Part shown: piece by piece, positions 24,983 through 36,618 of the stretch
Numbering within the stretch: the stretch's first letter is position 1
Layout: each line of letters starts with the position of its first letter
Made by a program: the position numbers and the translations under genes
The notes under the pieces: model-generated
Told to the model about the DNA's origin: nothing
What the model saw: the letters and a program-made list of their open reading frames with translations, nothing else
Databases searched by the model: none
NCBI GenBank assembly: GCA_025266875.1
Contig: JALLLT010000012.1
Coordinates: 372,001 to 436,000, forward strand
DNA: 64,000 nt
Source of the DNA: Fennellomyces sp. T-0311
Taxonomy: Eukaryota; Mucoromycota; Mucoromycetes; Mucorales; Lichtheimiaceae
Direction of reading: 5' to 3'

Positions 24983-25862
24983 GTGAGACCGCTCAAGAAT
25001 CATGGAGTACTTGAACGAGACGGTCACCCTCGATATCCTTGGAGCTTCCGGGTATACTGTATTTTGCTTCAGTACTCAGCTCTTATCTGCATGACCGGGG
25101 ACATACTTATCGTGAAAACAAAAAACTCCCAAGTATACATCGACGGTCATGAACATGTCGACATTGTCGAGTACCGAGAACAATGGGCTGCTAGATGGTC
25201 GAGTACGAAAAGTGCATGGAGACGTACAAAGAAGATAACGAAGCAGTTCGCCATCCATCCGAGATGAAGCTGGCCGACGCGAAAAAAGGATTTGTCATGA
25301 TCACTTATGAGGAGTCTACCTTTTACGCTAATAATGGCAAAACCATAATGTGTTTATTTAACGGCGAAAGGGCGATGGAGAATAGAAGGGTTTGGAGCTG
25401 TACATCATGTTTAGTAAGTTCCAACAACCATGGCATGGAACAATGTCTGCATATCGTCTGAGCTCCCCTAGACTTTTCTACGCCAGGACCAACTGGACCT
25501 CCTTTAACATTGTCAAACGGCTTAATAAGGAAACAATTCCGGTGTTTGAAGAACTGCACAAGAATGTCAGGCCATCTTCTGTTCGGCCAATCCGGCAATC
25601 ACAGCGTGTATTCCCCGAGTTTCTTGGCTGTGAGTCGGCTCAACTTAATTATAAGATGATACGCGACGACAAGGAGAAGTTCATTTGGTCAGGTTATTGT
25701 TTAAAGAATGGTGAGAAGGTTTTCCGGTCCTTTTACCTCCATAAAATGCTGAGAAAGATGTTGGATAAGTGTGAAATCAACAAAGCTACAAGTGAGAAAA
25801 CAATTTTATTTAACGTTAGTCGTATTCGACGTTGCAGGATTTACATTGGAAGCATATATTAG
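24983..25862 (+). pseudogene. Decayed fungal DDE-type transposase
   Basis: Three plus-strand frames carry successive fragments of one protein. Frame 1 (about 25100-25200) has YIDGHEHVDIVEYREQW, the DGHE...D.V.YR block. Frame 2 (25195-25390) has VMITYEESTFYANNGKT, matching the THDESTFYAND-type block but with Asp replaced by Glu. Frame 3 (25392-25862) has MFSKFQQPWHGTMSA, and the alternative frame near 25570 shows LLFGQSGNHS in place of the usual FDNS.NH block. Frameshifts sit near 25195, 25390-25400 and 25560-25580. The pattern is that of a DDE-superfamily transposase common in fungi as dispersed copies; the superfamily placement is from memory of its motifs. It is surely inactive. I found no terminal repeats by eye. 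Confidence 0.7.
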
Positions 25863-26859
25863 AAATGGTATGGGAAAATTATACGCAGCATAGATTGTCA
25901 TGGAAGCTGCACGCATGTTTAACACCAAAGCAATGACTCGTTGGTGTATATGGAAGCATATATTTTGAAATTAAAAGGGCTCCTATGCTAGAATTAAAAC
26001 CCTTTTACGTGTAGCTTCGGAAGAAGTAATGATTACCATAGATACTAACTAACGTGCTAACGTTGATGCATGTCTTCCAGTTCCCTACCTAGCACTATAT
26101 CGTTAAGATTTATCATCGATCCTGGCAGCTTCTACGTATGATGGCTTTCGATACTTGTAGGTTGTGCACTTTTCATCCTTCTCGATAATCATCAATTGCT
26201 AGTAGGATGTCAACGAATTTACATTTAGGATTCGTATGTAAGTTTTGTATGTTGCTAGCACAATGATCTAAGTATGCTTTCGTGTGCGGAAATTGCGGTG
26301 TGTGTATCAGGGCAATGTCATTGGCTCAGTCTGCTCTTTGCTGGAAAAAATTACCTAGCTGAGCTGAGTCATTCCTTGCTACAACGGAACAGAGTACATT
26401 AACCAGCAGGTATTGCTGGCTCGACCATGTATATGTAGTATATCACCTTGGCTGCCAAAACATGAACACACGTGACCCATTGTGTTCATGATTCGGTCCA
26501 AGCACCGCTACGTGGAACAAGTCTGACACCCAGGCGACGGCTGCATGTTATTTTTCGGGATCGTCTCCGCTCCGGTTGCCAATTAAAGTTTAAGATAGCT
26601 GGACTAGTGAAACACAAGCCCACCCAGAAACCGTTCAAGATGTGCACTCGAACAGACACCGATTGCATGGTATGAAACACCGCCTGTGCTATTAGCCTCC
26701 GTGACAAAAGGCAAAGGCGACAGTATGAAAATTGCTCAGGCTGAGCATAATCATGGAAAACTTGGAAAATCGGGACTCTGCCTAACGTCACACGCTTCTA
26801 AAAGGCGCCGTTTCTTTTTTTCTCTGCTTCTTCACCTTTCTTATTCCTTTTAACCAATC
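25863..26859. other. AT-rich intergenic, no gene seen
   Basis: About 1 kb with no supported ORF. The first part may be the 3' flank of the transposase relic; the last 100 bp, CT-rich (26805-26855), should be the core promoter of the next gene. Confidence 0.5.
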
Positions 26860-27563
26860 ATGACGTTTACTTATGGCTATGAAATGGGTAATGCAAGGCT
26901 TGCTTCAATTACATTTAAGAAACTAACAGCGGAAATGCAGAAACTATGCCCGGCCGAGTAGTGGCCCCGCCCATGTTGCACGATAAGATCTCGCTTTCCA
27001 GCTCTGGCAACACCTCCCGCTTTGTTTTCTACGGCACTCGAAAGGAGATTCTGGACTGGATGCGTGAACATGAGAACTTGATGATCGAGTACCATTTGTT
27101 CGCCGATGGCCGTCCTGTTGCGTTCCATCACCAAACTGAGCTCATTATCGATATGCAGTACCTGCACGATTCTGAGCAGACATACGCCAACTACTTCAAG
27201 TCTTTCTTTGTGAGTGATTATGCCAACGAACGGGTTAAGGTCGAGATCCGCGCCAAGGTGGATAGCAAGGACAATGATATCATGACGTTGTACAGACTGA
27301 TCGTGCGCAGTGGCATCCGGTTGGGTGACGTTGTGGATGATTTGGACCACCACTGGCATTTGCCTGCACGCTCATACTATCAGCAAGCGGTGGATATGTA
27401 CAACGATAGGCCCGGACCTGCACATGTGCTCAGCGCCGATGGTCCCACTTCAATTCGTGTTGGCCAGGAAGCTTCTGTCCAGACCGAGCCGCCTAAACCT
27501 GTGCAGGATGACGACGAGAAGGTGGCCGTGGCAACACCGCCACCCACAGCGGCTGCGCACTAA
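26860..27563 (+). CDS. Conserved-looking protein of unknown function, 216 aa
   Basis: Exons 26860-26887 and 26941-27563 (28 + 623 nt) give 216 aa. A tiny first exon encodes MTFTYGYEM; if that splice is wrong, translation can start at MPGRVVAPP at 26946. The body (about 25-165) is a compact, well-balanced globular sequence with alternating beta and alpha character (SGNTSRFVFYGTRKEILDW, ADGRPVAFHHQTELIIDMQ, VKVEIRAKVDSKDND, LDHHWHLPARSYYQQ). The last 45 residues are Pro/Glu/Lys-rich and disordered. There is no signal peptide and no membrane segment. I do not recognise a family. High coding GC and codon regularity against AT-rich flanks make it a real gene. Confidence 0.75.
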
Positions 27564-27697
27564 GCAAGCACCATCATTCTATTCCCTTCTTCCCATTACT
27601 CTTTGTACATAATTATGCGCGCGCGTATTAAAAATTTATTTTTCTGTTGCTTATGAAAACTACTACTGCACTACGATAAGAAAAAGAATAGCCGGAA

Positions 27698-29580
27698 TTA
27701 CAGCCACGCATAGATGGACGTGGCCAAAATGAGATAGGCGGATGATTGTCCGAGAGTCGAAGCTGCTCCGCTGGCCGAGCTTCCTTCGCCGTCCTTCCCC
27801 CCTGCTCCAGATGCACTGACAGGAACTGCTGTATCTTTGTACTGACATGCGGAGGACGTGCACAGACATGTATTTCCGATAGGATCCCACCATTGCGTAC
27901 TAATTCATCCATTGTTTACTTGCTTAGCCGCGAGCAACATAGGCAGATAAAGCAACTTACTCGCAATTGTCGGGTAACGGATAACGGTATCCCGCAGTGC
28001 CATTCTGCATGGATGGATTGGGTGTCGGATTATCCAATGTCGGTGCTGTGCTCGGACAATTAAAACACGTCTTGAACGTGGTTGTTCCGAAATTACAATT
28101 ATTAGTTAGCTCCTCATCCATCTGTCCGTTCCCGTTATCATCCAGGCCATTGCAGATTTCTTTGCTGATAACAGGTTGTTGGCATTTGAGATAGCTCTGA
28201 TTCGCTAGTTCTGATGCCTTGACAGGATTTTTCATCCATTGCAGCAACTGCTGGTTTGTCACAAACCATACGTTCTCCTTTTCCGCAATGGATTTGATAA
28301 ACGAGATCAGACCATCCAGTTTGGGTTTGGGGTCCGGTAGACCAGGATATTCCGTCAAATGCGCTAAAGTAGTGGTGTTTACGATAAGCATCTATTCTAC
28401 TTCCCATCGCCTGTTTGTGTGTACGTACTTGGATGGATATAGATGCCAAATGGCTGTCGACCGCCACTGTAATGTTTGTTAAATGCATCTGTGCTCCACT
28501 TGGACACATCTTGCGGTGTTCCCGACATGTAGACATCCATAAGCTGTGGAATTCCTGTAGCATCAGGAACGGCGTACATCGGAATTTCCCATAATCCAGG
28601 CACTTGGGTATCGCATATCCCTGTCCAACAATTGTTGGCCATGCCATGATCAAGTGTGTACGGCCAATACGCATCATCAGGTATGGCGCTTGCACTCGAA
28701 TCATACGTGAACCCTTGTTTTTTCAAAATGTTCAACGTATTTCCCGTAAAATTCAGGAACGGTGCGCGGAAGCCCTGGATTTTTCCATTCGGCACACCAC
28801 CATACGTATTGAGCATTGTGCGACAGCTCGTTATTTCCTCTATGTCATTGGTCATTGAGTTTGAGTGAGCTTCCTTGTGTGCAGGAGCAAAGGGGGAACA
28901 CTTACGTTCTGATGGGTCCCCGACGTGGGTGAACGTATGGCTATGGGGTTTTTGGTTAGTAGGGAGGTAACAACACCTAGAAGAAGTATCAAGCTCCTTA
29001 CTCGGCTACTTCATGTCCAGCCGAGTACCACTGCTGGACCAACGAGAAATCTGTATACTGCATTGATGTAAACCTTTTTTAAAACATGTTAGTTATCGAA
29101 AAATAATTCACGGAGAAAGCTTACCATGTGCCTCTTGCAGGACACCCGTTCGGGTTACTAAATGTATAAAAAATGTAAATCCTTCCTTGACAATGCTTTG
29201 ATCTATACATTACGTGACATTAAGCAGGTTATGCGCTGTCTCAAGCAATGTCGGCTGTATCGAGTCGTCGAAAGTGATCGTGACGAACTGACTATAACAA
29301 TGTAGAACTGTCTTAGCACACGGATTCAAAATAGTTGGGAGAGAAAAAAAAATTACGGAGTATCTTGTGGCGAGAACCCATTCGGTGGATCCTTGGATGC
29401 ACAGAAGCAATTGTTGGCGATCTGACAGGTTGCTGGATCACAAGAGTAAAGCTTCGAGTTAGTACCAGTGTTGGGTACGGAAGCGCCTTCTTGCTGAGCA
29501 ATGGCAGTGTCCTTGAGAAGGAAGAGTATCAGGGCAAGCGTAATCTCGCTTGTAAAAAGATGATGTGGCGAAAACCGCAT
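27698..29580 (-). CDS. GPI-anchored chitin deacetylase-like protein (CE4-type)
   Basis: Extracellular polysaccharide deacetylase-family protein expected to turn chitin into chitosan, a main wall polymer of Mucoromycota. It starts at 29580 with a signal peptide (ITLALILFLLKDTAIAQ). A Cys-rich segment (CDPATCQIANNCFCASKDPP) is followed by the NodB-like barrel: VTITFDDS (motif 1), NPNGCPARGTW, AGHEVADHTFTHVGD (His-x-x-x-His metal site), then GFRAPFLN (motif 3) and GIYIHPSTY. A late Cys-rich block (KEICNGLDDNGNGQMDEE) and TCLCTSSACQ precede a Ser/Gly-rich stretch and a hydrophobic C-terminus (AYLILATSIYAWL), a typical GPI signal. About seven short introns. The stop is at 27698-27700. Enzymatic activity is likely from conserved motifs but untested. 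Confidence 0.9.
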
Positions 29581-30553
29581 ATCGTCTTTTTTATTTTACG
29601 AAAACGTGAAAACAAGAGAGAAAAGGCGAAAAGTAAACAAGTAAACATGGTGCGGCTTTATAGAAGGGAGTGAAATTGAAGGGGAAACAAGCGCGGCAAC
29701 TGTTTCCTTGGGAGTTTGCCTCCCTCGGACTCCTATTACACCTGTTCCTGCATGGCAAAAAGAAAAATCGCTAGGTGGCCTGTGGTAGATACCTTGTTTT
29801 AACTTTATTTTGTTGTTGTTCTCAAGACATTGGTAAATGCTCGTATATGCATGAATAAATATCAGTACGAAAGCAAGTAACCTAATTGTACTACTAAGGC
29901 TATTGGTGTTTTTCTTTTTCTCATCTGCTGTTTTCCATAGCATTGTCATGGGCATGTGATGTACTTTACGACATCTTGATATGCTTAATAACAAAGCAAA
30001 AACGTGGCACTCTTACGATGTCTTGCCAAAGAAGTGTATATGTCCATTACTTGCTGATACTTCGACTTTCTGCTTACTACATTTTTGCAGTTTCGTCTAA
30101 TATAAACACTTTTCTACTAATATATGTCTTCACAGTCGTACTTCGTATGTATATCCCCTTTTTCTTGGTAGATTATTTAAGGAACGTATGTCCGTTTGAT
30201 AGTAAAGTTATTTACTTAAATTCGCAAAATGGCACCTGCTAGCTGGTACATATTTAAGCTGACAGTATGCCTAATTCAATGGAGGTGTATACCGCTTAGG
30301 TCACCTACGTAGCATTCAAATATATACTCAACCATATCGCCAAGCAATATATACTGTCAAGTACAGTCATTTTTGAATGTGGGCATAGCAAAGGTAAGTC
30401 GTTTGGATCATAACCCCTGAAACAAGATTAATCGTTGTCGTCGTCAAGGTGACACGGTGTACTATTTGTTGTTCAGTATTTCAACGGTATGCGCCTTTGT
30501 TCTCTTTTAGAAAAGAATCATTGTGAATTCCGAGACTAACAGCTTCTGCAACT
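29581..30553. other. Divergent promoter region, no gene seen
   Basis: About 970 bp of AT-rich sequence between divergent genes. Open frames at 29596-29994 (-) and 29943-30242 (+) have no coding character that I can support. Confidence 0.5.
29657..29663 (-). promoter_or_regulatory. TATA box of chitin deacetylase gene
   Basis: The minus strand reads TATAAAG about 77 bp upstream of the ATG at 29580. Confidence 0.5.
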
Positions 30554-32223
30554 ATGTTCTTCCGCTTTCTTCAAACTTTGACTGATACCCTCCCTGGAAA
30601 ACCTATTCTCCCTGTCAATGCAATACCTAACGACAGCTGTAATCGGCCTGTTGCCAACGCCATTCCTTCTAAAAATGATGAAACCAATGACCAATTGGTG
30701 GCTAATACCATTTCATTTGGCATTGTTCCAATCGATGACACATCAGTCGCTATAGACATTCCTTCTGGCAATGGTCTGAGTCAACGTAAGGACAACTTTG
30801 GACCATTGTTTCCGATACTAACAAGGGATACAGGTCAACAAAGTAACGGTGTAGAATATAAGTTGTCACAGAAGCAATCGCAGCAGGTTTTGAGGGGAAT
30901 ACTGGTGAACACTTTTCAACGAACAATTGCAGAGACACATTCACCTGTCAATGGCTACTGTCTAAATGGTAGGAGAGGAAAAAGCAGTTTCAGAAGATAA
31001 ATAACTCTAAAGATTTAGGCAACGCGCAAACGCGAAAGAACGCGTGCAGCCAGATCAGCGAAGAGCATGAAATAATTGCTGTGCAGACCCCTAAGATTCC
31101 GCTCGATCAAACCAAGGGCAACGAAGGTACTATTCGCTCATTTACCTTTGCAATGGGCTCATTTGGGCTAATAGAATAGCATCAATCCATAGATGACCCG
31201 TCGAATTCAAAAGCAGGTACAATACCGTACAACCATATCATAATGCTTTTCTTACACTTTTTATTATTAGATGATGAAGAGCGGTTCTATTGTCCGTACA
31301 AGGGATGCAAGAGTTCTAGAAAATCTCGAAACGATATGATATATCACGTTCGTAAAAATCACGATGCTAACGTTCCAAGGCTGTCTGCCAAGAACAAGTA
31401 TGCGTTTAAAAGTGGAAGTGTCGAGGTCCGCTTCAACAGTATGTCCAGTCTTTTAAATTTTCGACCGGATCGTGATCACTGATACCTCTTATAAATACGT
31501 AGAAGATTCCCGTGGAACACTAGAAGATGGCGACACGATAGTGTCCGTAAAAGTATCTGCTAGCTCAAGTGACGATGTCCACTTTTGCCCTTACAAAAAC
31601 TGCAGCTCAAGATTTGCTCAGAAGAACAACGTATACAAGCACATTCGTGCTTATCATTGCTCCTCGTTCGCTCTTCCATTTTCCAGAAATCAATATGTCA
31701 TAAAGGCGATTTCCGGACAAACTGTTAATTTTGATGGTATGCCTATACGATACATATGCTGCTTGCATTTCATTAACAACGGATGGAACAATCAGAAAGC
31801 TCGCGTAACCTACTTAACCAAGGGGAAACGCCTATTATAATGGAGCAAAACGGTAACGTACTACTGTAAAGTATGTATTTATACGATCGACTAAGCTGTA
31901 TATCCTAGCAAGCAAACCTTTCTATTGCCCTTATGAAGGATGTGCCAAACAGTATACCAGGCGTGCCAATGTTTTCCATCACATACGATCAAAGCACGAC
32001 TTGCAATTCCCTTTAATACGGTCCCGCTCATACTTTGAAGGTGCGTTCATGAATTCCACAGGAGAAGTCATAACTTTTGATGGTAAGTGTGTTTTTATCA
32101 TGTTCCAGAGTTTCATCATTATTTGACATCAATACAAATTCGGTAGCAAGTTCACAAAACAAACTTAGCATCGATGAGCAGCTTGTTGTGGCAGAAGAGT
32201 GTATGATAATACCACAGCAATAA
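30554..32223 (+). CDS. Three-finger C2H2 zinc-finger protein with duplicated exons
   Basis: Probable nucleic-acid-binding protein. Exon 1 (30554-30968) encodes a degenerate N-terminus with repeated VANAIPS/VANTIS-like phrases; further exons run from about 31019 to 31138, a short one near 31189-31214, then 31271-31438, 31503-31736, 31796-31852, 31909-32082 and 32147-32223. Three fingers of one type are seen: FYCPYKGCKSSRKSRNDMIY..H...H, FCPYKNCSSRFAQKNNVYKH...H and FYCPYEGCAKQYTRRANVFHH..H. Each is followed by a Ser/Arg-rich spacer and a short tail ending in V.F(D/N), so finger and tail are a repeated unit. All internal introns are phase 1. I know no named ortholog; DNA binding is inferred from the fingers. 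Confidence 0.78.
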
Positions 32224-32414
32224 TACTATACCTTCATAGACTATATGTGATATAATAAACTGTACCAAACACACCATGAGCAGTAATTAATCACCATAGT
32301 AACGCGTTCAATAACCTGGCCTTAAGCGATCAATGTCTTCAGCTGAATCCGAATTTAAGAGGGCAAAGCACCGTATAGCAAGAAGAGAATGCTTTTCACT
32401 CTTTTTAACTGAGC

Positions 32415-33556
32415 ATGGACAATCTAACACTAGGAGAACTCTTTTTGAGCGGCAAACGCATTCTTACCGAGTTGGAAGAAACTGCGTTGGCGAGCATTGA
32501 TCCTCAATACCAAGCCAAAGTACGCGATGGCCTGAATCGACTTGAACGAGCCAATCAACTTGTCCAAGTACTTGCTGTCTTTAGTTCCAACGAAATCGTC
32601 GACGATGTCAATACCGAAGATCTGCAATACCTCTTGATTCCCATATTCCTTGGTGATCTTACACTCAAAGTAACTGATCCAAATTTGAAGCGTCGGTTGA
32701 TCTTGGAAAGTGCCAAGGTATGGAAACGTGGAGCAGTTTACAAGAAGGTGGTTGATAATATCATCACAGAACTATTTCGACACGTATTTGAACATGTGCG
32801 AAGAATATCAATTGATCCGCCCCGAAGAATTACGCATGTACAAAAACAAACAAGAGAACGCGCCTGTCAGACTCTCTGCAGGGCAACAACGTCAGCAAAA
32901 GATCGATCAATTCAAACGCGAAAAGGCAGTCGAGAATCAGATAAAGGAGCTGCGAACACGTTTGGATGAAAGCACAAAGGAGCAGAGTGATTGGGACGAT
33001 ATGGAGAGGGATTTGGTGCTTTCGACGGTCCAGCTGTACATCATTAAAGCACTGCAACATCTTACATCCGTCGAGCAAGAATTGGTGATGGTAAAAGAGA
33101 TGGAAGCCATGGCTGAAGATCGACGTCGCATGCCCGAACAGCGCACAGAACAACCAGATAGACGGATACCTCCTCCAACCTGGGGTCGCGATAAGCCGTT
33201 ACTAAGCAAGGAAGGTCGACCACTCCAGCCTTTCGTTATTACCAACAGACGTGAGGATATAGCAAAGCAGGTGTTCCGACCGGGCCATAGTCTGCCAACC
33301 ATGACCATTGATCAGTATCTCGAGCAAGAAGAAGAACGGGGCAATATCATTCGGGGAGGGTACGTTGCAGTGAAGTGACTCGAGGGCATGGGTAACTAAC
33401 TTTGCTTTGTAAAGGGGCAAGTCTCCACCAGAAAAGGAAGAGATTGATGACAATGATCACGAGGCATTGGACGCAGATGTCATGAAAAAGCGAGAATGGG
33501 ATGAGTTTGTCGAGGCAAATCCAAAAGGATGGGGAAATCGTGGCAATAAAGGATAA
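32415..33556 (+). CDS. TAP42: TAP42/alpha4 family PP2A-binding protein
   Basis: Adaptor that binds type 2A phosphatase catalytic subunits and acts downstream of TOR. Exons 32415-32717, 32770-33359 and 33415-33556 total 1035 nt, 344 aa, the usual size. The N-terminal half is an all-helical TAP42 domain (LGELFLSGKRILTELEETA, YFDTYLNMCEEYQLI). The C-terminal half has the family signature QPFVITNRREDIAKQVFRPG and HSLPTMTIDQYLEQEEERG, then an acidic stretch and KREWDEFVEANPKGWGNRG. All are classic TAP42/IGBP1 marks. Assignment is secure. Confidence 0.95.
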
Positions 33557-33927
33557 CTTATATTTTATTCGACCTGAGCACATGCTACATACTTTAATAT
33601 TTTGGTGAAAACTACATTCTACCACACCTCCAAGGAACCAATACTATCCTTAAGGATGGATAGTATTTGATCGAATACCAAGCACAGCGGGAATCTAACG
33701 CTTTTCAGGGCTTTGCTGACATTAAGTTTTTGCATTGATACTTCAGTGTGTAATATCAATGAGTGTGGTAAAAAGGTCTCCCAAGATGTATATCCCCTAG
33801 TGATTCCATAAAGTCCTTGGTGTTATAAAGCACATCATTTCTGTCAGATTTTTAATGGTAACGCTATTCATCAGTTTCTCGTCCGTCAACCAAAGTAATC
33901 ATCGACCACCAGTTCGTGTAATTGACA
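33557..33927. other. Short intergenic region
   Basis: TAP42 3' flank. No gene, and no clear AATAAA in the expected place. Confidence 0.4.
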
Positions 33928-34142
33928 ATGAGTGAGTCGCTGAAAGCGAGCTACACTGACAAAGGATTCGACGATTGTGAGCGATTTTACTTGACTCAGC
34001 TGTGTGGCTACATCGATGTTAAGGATAAGCTATGTGAATGTTGTAAGTTATCGGTGTACTAATCAGTGTACTGGCAAAAAATCAAGATAGAATACGCACA
34101 CGCTGGAGCTTCATGACCAAGTATATTTGGAAAGAGGAGTAG
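33928..34142 (+). CDS. Possible small spliced gene, about 56 aa, unknown
   Basis: An ATG at 33928 opens a 38-codon frame with a perfect GTAAGT donor at 34043 and an acceptor at 34086; the 44-nt intron holds a near-consensus branch site TACTAAT. Splicing gives a 56-aa product (start MSESLKASYTDKGFDDCERF, end MTKYIWKEE) rich in Cys, Tyr and charged residues. Without splicing it is 44 aa. I recognise no family. It could equally be a remnant of a larger decayed gene. Confidence 0.3.
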
Positions 34143-35754
34143 AAGTTGTTATGGATTACGCTGTTAGCAAAATATATTTTCCAAATCATATATGTGCATA
34201 TATATATGTGTGAGTGTGTGTATTTTATTAGATGTATCATTACACGACTAAGTCTGCCTTCCGCAGTAGCGAGGTCGCAAAGTAGGATTTATGCTGGGCG
34301 TACTATTAAAAGGGGACTTTGGTGCGTGATCGTGCGAGCACCGAGTTCATGGATTTCATCCACCCAGCATACTGGTATGTCTAAACGATGGATTTTCTAA
34401 AGGTAGCGAGTACTCTTAGTTCATCCAGGTAAATAGAAGTATACAAAACATAGAAAATAAGTAGTACTTTTTTTTGGTCTCACGGCAGACATTTTGTAGA
34501 TGTGATTTATTGCAGATGAAGCCATCCGATCTAGTAGGCATATACATAGCTGTATAATGCCTTAAAATATAGAAAGTGGCTTACACCATCATCGACTATA
34601 GCACACCAAGTCGTTTGACTAAACTATAAAATTACGGATGACAAGCGCTTTTAGAAAGGACAAAAGAATGACTCTAGTGGTACGACGATCTGATGATCTT
34701 TATATTGATAAGCTGCATCCATGTTGTCGAAAGGACGATTGCTACTTCATTTCCTTCTGGTTTAGCGTCGAACGAGCGAACTGACCCTGGTACTTTAGTA
34801 GTCGAGACAAAGTATGTCATACACAGAGTAATAATGAACATTATCAACTAGGTTCACGAGCTTGACTCACATGTATAATATGAGTGAACTTAATAGGTCC
34901 AGTATCAGCCACAAACTTGTGTATCTTTCCTTTCACATTGATGGGCCTTATTAACTGAACCATCTCGTATTACATATAGTTCATTACTAATGTGTAATAA
35001 AAGCGAAACTGGAGCGTAACCGAAACCAAACAAACAAAAAAGTGTGGAATAAAGACTCCAATCGCTCTCCATTACTGATTTATCTTGACGCCATATACAT
35101 AGCTAAACGTACGAAATATTCTGTGATGCTTTAATATCTAACTTGAATACGTAGGTAATTATAAACAATAAGCAAAAAAAAAATCAGTTTAGAAGCTCTT
35201 TGTTCTACGTATACATATCGTAACCAATCCAGTATGTACTGTTCAATGGAATGGTTCGAAGCATTAGTATTAAATTTGCTAAACTGCTATTACTTCCTCA
35301 AGGAGTTAATACCGAATGTTTATCCGATGCAGACCATTCTTCCTTTTGTTCGACGTATTGTTTACTTGGATATATTCGACATGAAGAAAACATTTACTCT
35401 GTTTGTTTTTTCCATAGAGAAAGCTGATCTCACCATACATATCCACATGGACACACAATTTTTTCTGATCTGATCATTCACGTTATTTGAACCAGCTGAC
35501 TATTGCGAGAAGTGGTACATTGGCGAAGGCCACGCTGTAATTTGGCTTGGCTTACAGCAATATCGATGGCTGTGCAATCACGTAGTTGGGGAGGCCTTGA
35601 CATAAAGATAAACGTGAGGTAGCCTTAGAAGCGTTGATTATGCATTCATGGGCTATTGAAGCACAGAGAAGTTACCGTGGCAATGTGACACTGGATGCAA
35701 CTGAAAGTCAGCTATGCGCGGGCGCATGAAACAACAGCTTTGCTTCGTTTAACC
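34143..35754. other. AT-rich intergenic, no gene seen
   Basis: About 1.6 kb of low-GC sequence. A GT/AT-rich simple tract lies near 34190-34225. The open frames (for example 35234-35473, +) look random. The last about 250 bp probably hold the promoter of the GRAM gene. Confidence 0.5.
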
Positions 35755-36408
35755 ATGAGTCTTAATTGGGCGATGCTGGTTCCTGATCAGGAGGAACCTG
35801 TTCTACTTCCTGGTGAACATGGCCGACTTTTTGTACAAGATAATATTAAAGTCGTTCTCAATGAGTAAGCATGATGAATCATTTATAAGGCACAGACTCA
35901 TTCTATCCTTATTAGCCAGTCGTCAAGTTGGGAAGCAAAGGGTCGAGTGTGGCTGTCTAATCAACGGGTAAGCGGTGATCTTTTTCTTTCACAAAAAGGG
36001 TCATTGAAAGCTTCTTGTAGATCGTGGTGATTACAACGTCAGGGTCGTTCCGCTCGTTGAATATTCCATTGACCGGCTTCAAAAACTGGAAGTTGGAGCA
36101 GCCTTGGTTCTCGGCCAATTATATCAGTGGAACGGTGGTACCAACGCCGGGCGGTGGACTGCAGCGAGCAGCAACAATGACGCTGACATTTACAGAAGGA
36201 GGTAGAGTCGCTGGATCTTTATATATATTGGAATAACTTATTGGAGAATACAGGTGCGATTGAGTTCACGAATATATACCGGAGTTTGATGGAGAGGATG
36301 GCAGCAGGAGGTAAGGTGTAGGCAGAGGGAGCATTGCGTGGTTTGGCTTAAAGCATAAACATAGGGATGGAGGAGCCGTTACCAGTATATCAACCGCCTC
36401 CGTCATGA
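35755..36408 (+). CDS. WBP2-like GRAM-domain protein
   Basis: Five exons (35755-35864, 35916-35967, 36021-36201, 36254-36310, 36365-36408) total 444 nt, 147 aa. It resembles WW-domain-binding protein 2: a GRAM/PH-like fold with GRVWLSNQRIVVITTSG, IPLTGFKNWKLEQPWFSANYISGTV and the block GGGLQRAATMTLTFTEGG.IEF, aligning with the human WBP2 order. The C-terminus is short and ends LPVYQPPPS, a proline/tyrosine-rich tail that may bind WW domains, although the full PPxY motif is not present. The role in fungi is not known; membrane or adaptor function is inference. It is convergent with the Zn2Cys6 gene. Confidence 0.88.
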
Positions 36409-36618
36409 ATTGTATATATAAAGACGAGTAAAGCTTGTGGGAAATTGCTGTTGTGAATAAAGTGCGTGCAAAAAGATAGCTGATATTGCTGTGATTACAA
36501 TGAAGAGAGAAACAGAAAGGGTATCAGCAATGGGATAAGAAAAAAGGTATGGAAGAACACAAAAGATGATGTACTACTACAGGAGGGGGGGATAAATGCT
36601 TTGATCTCTAAAAGGGCG

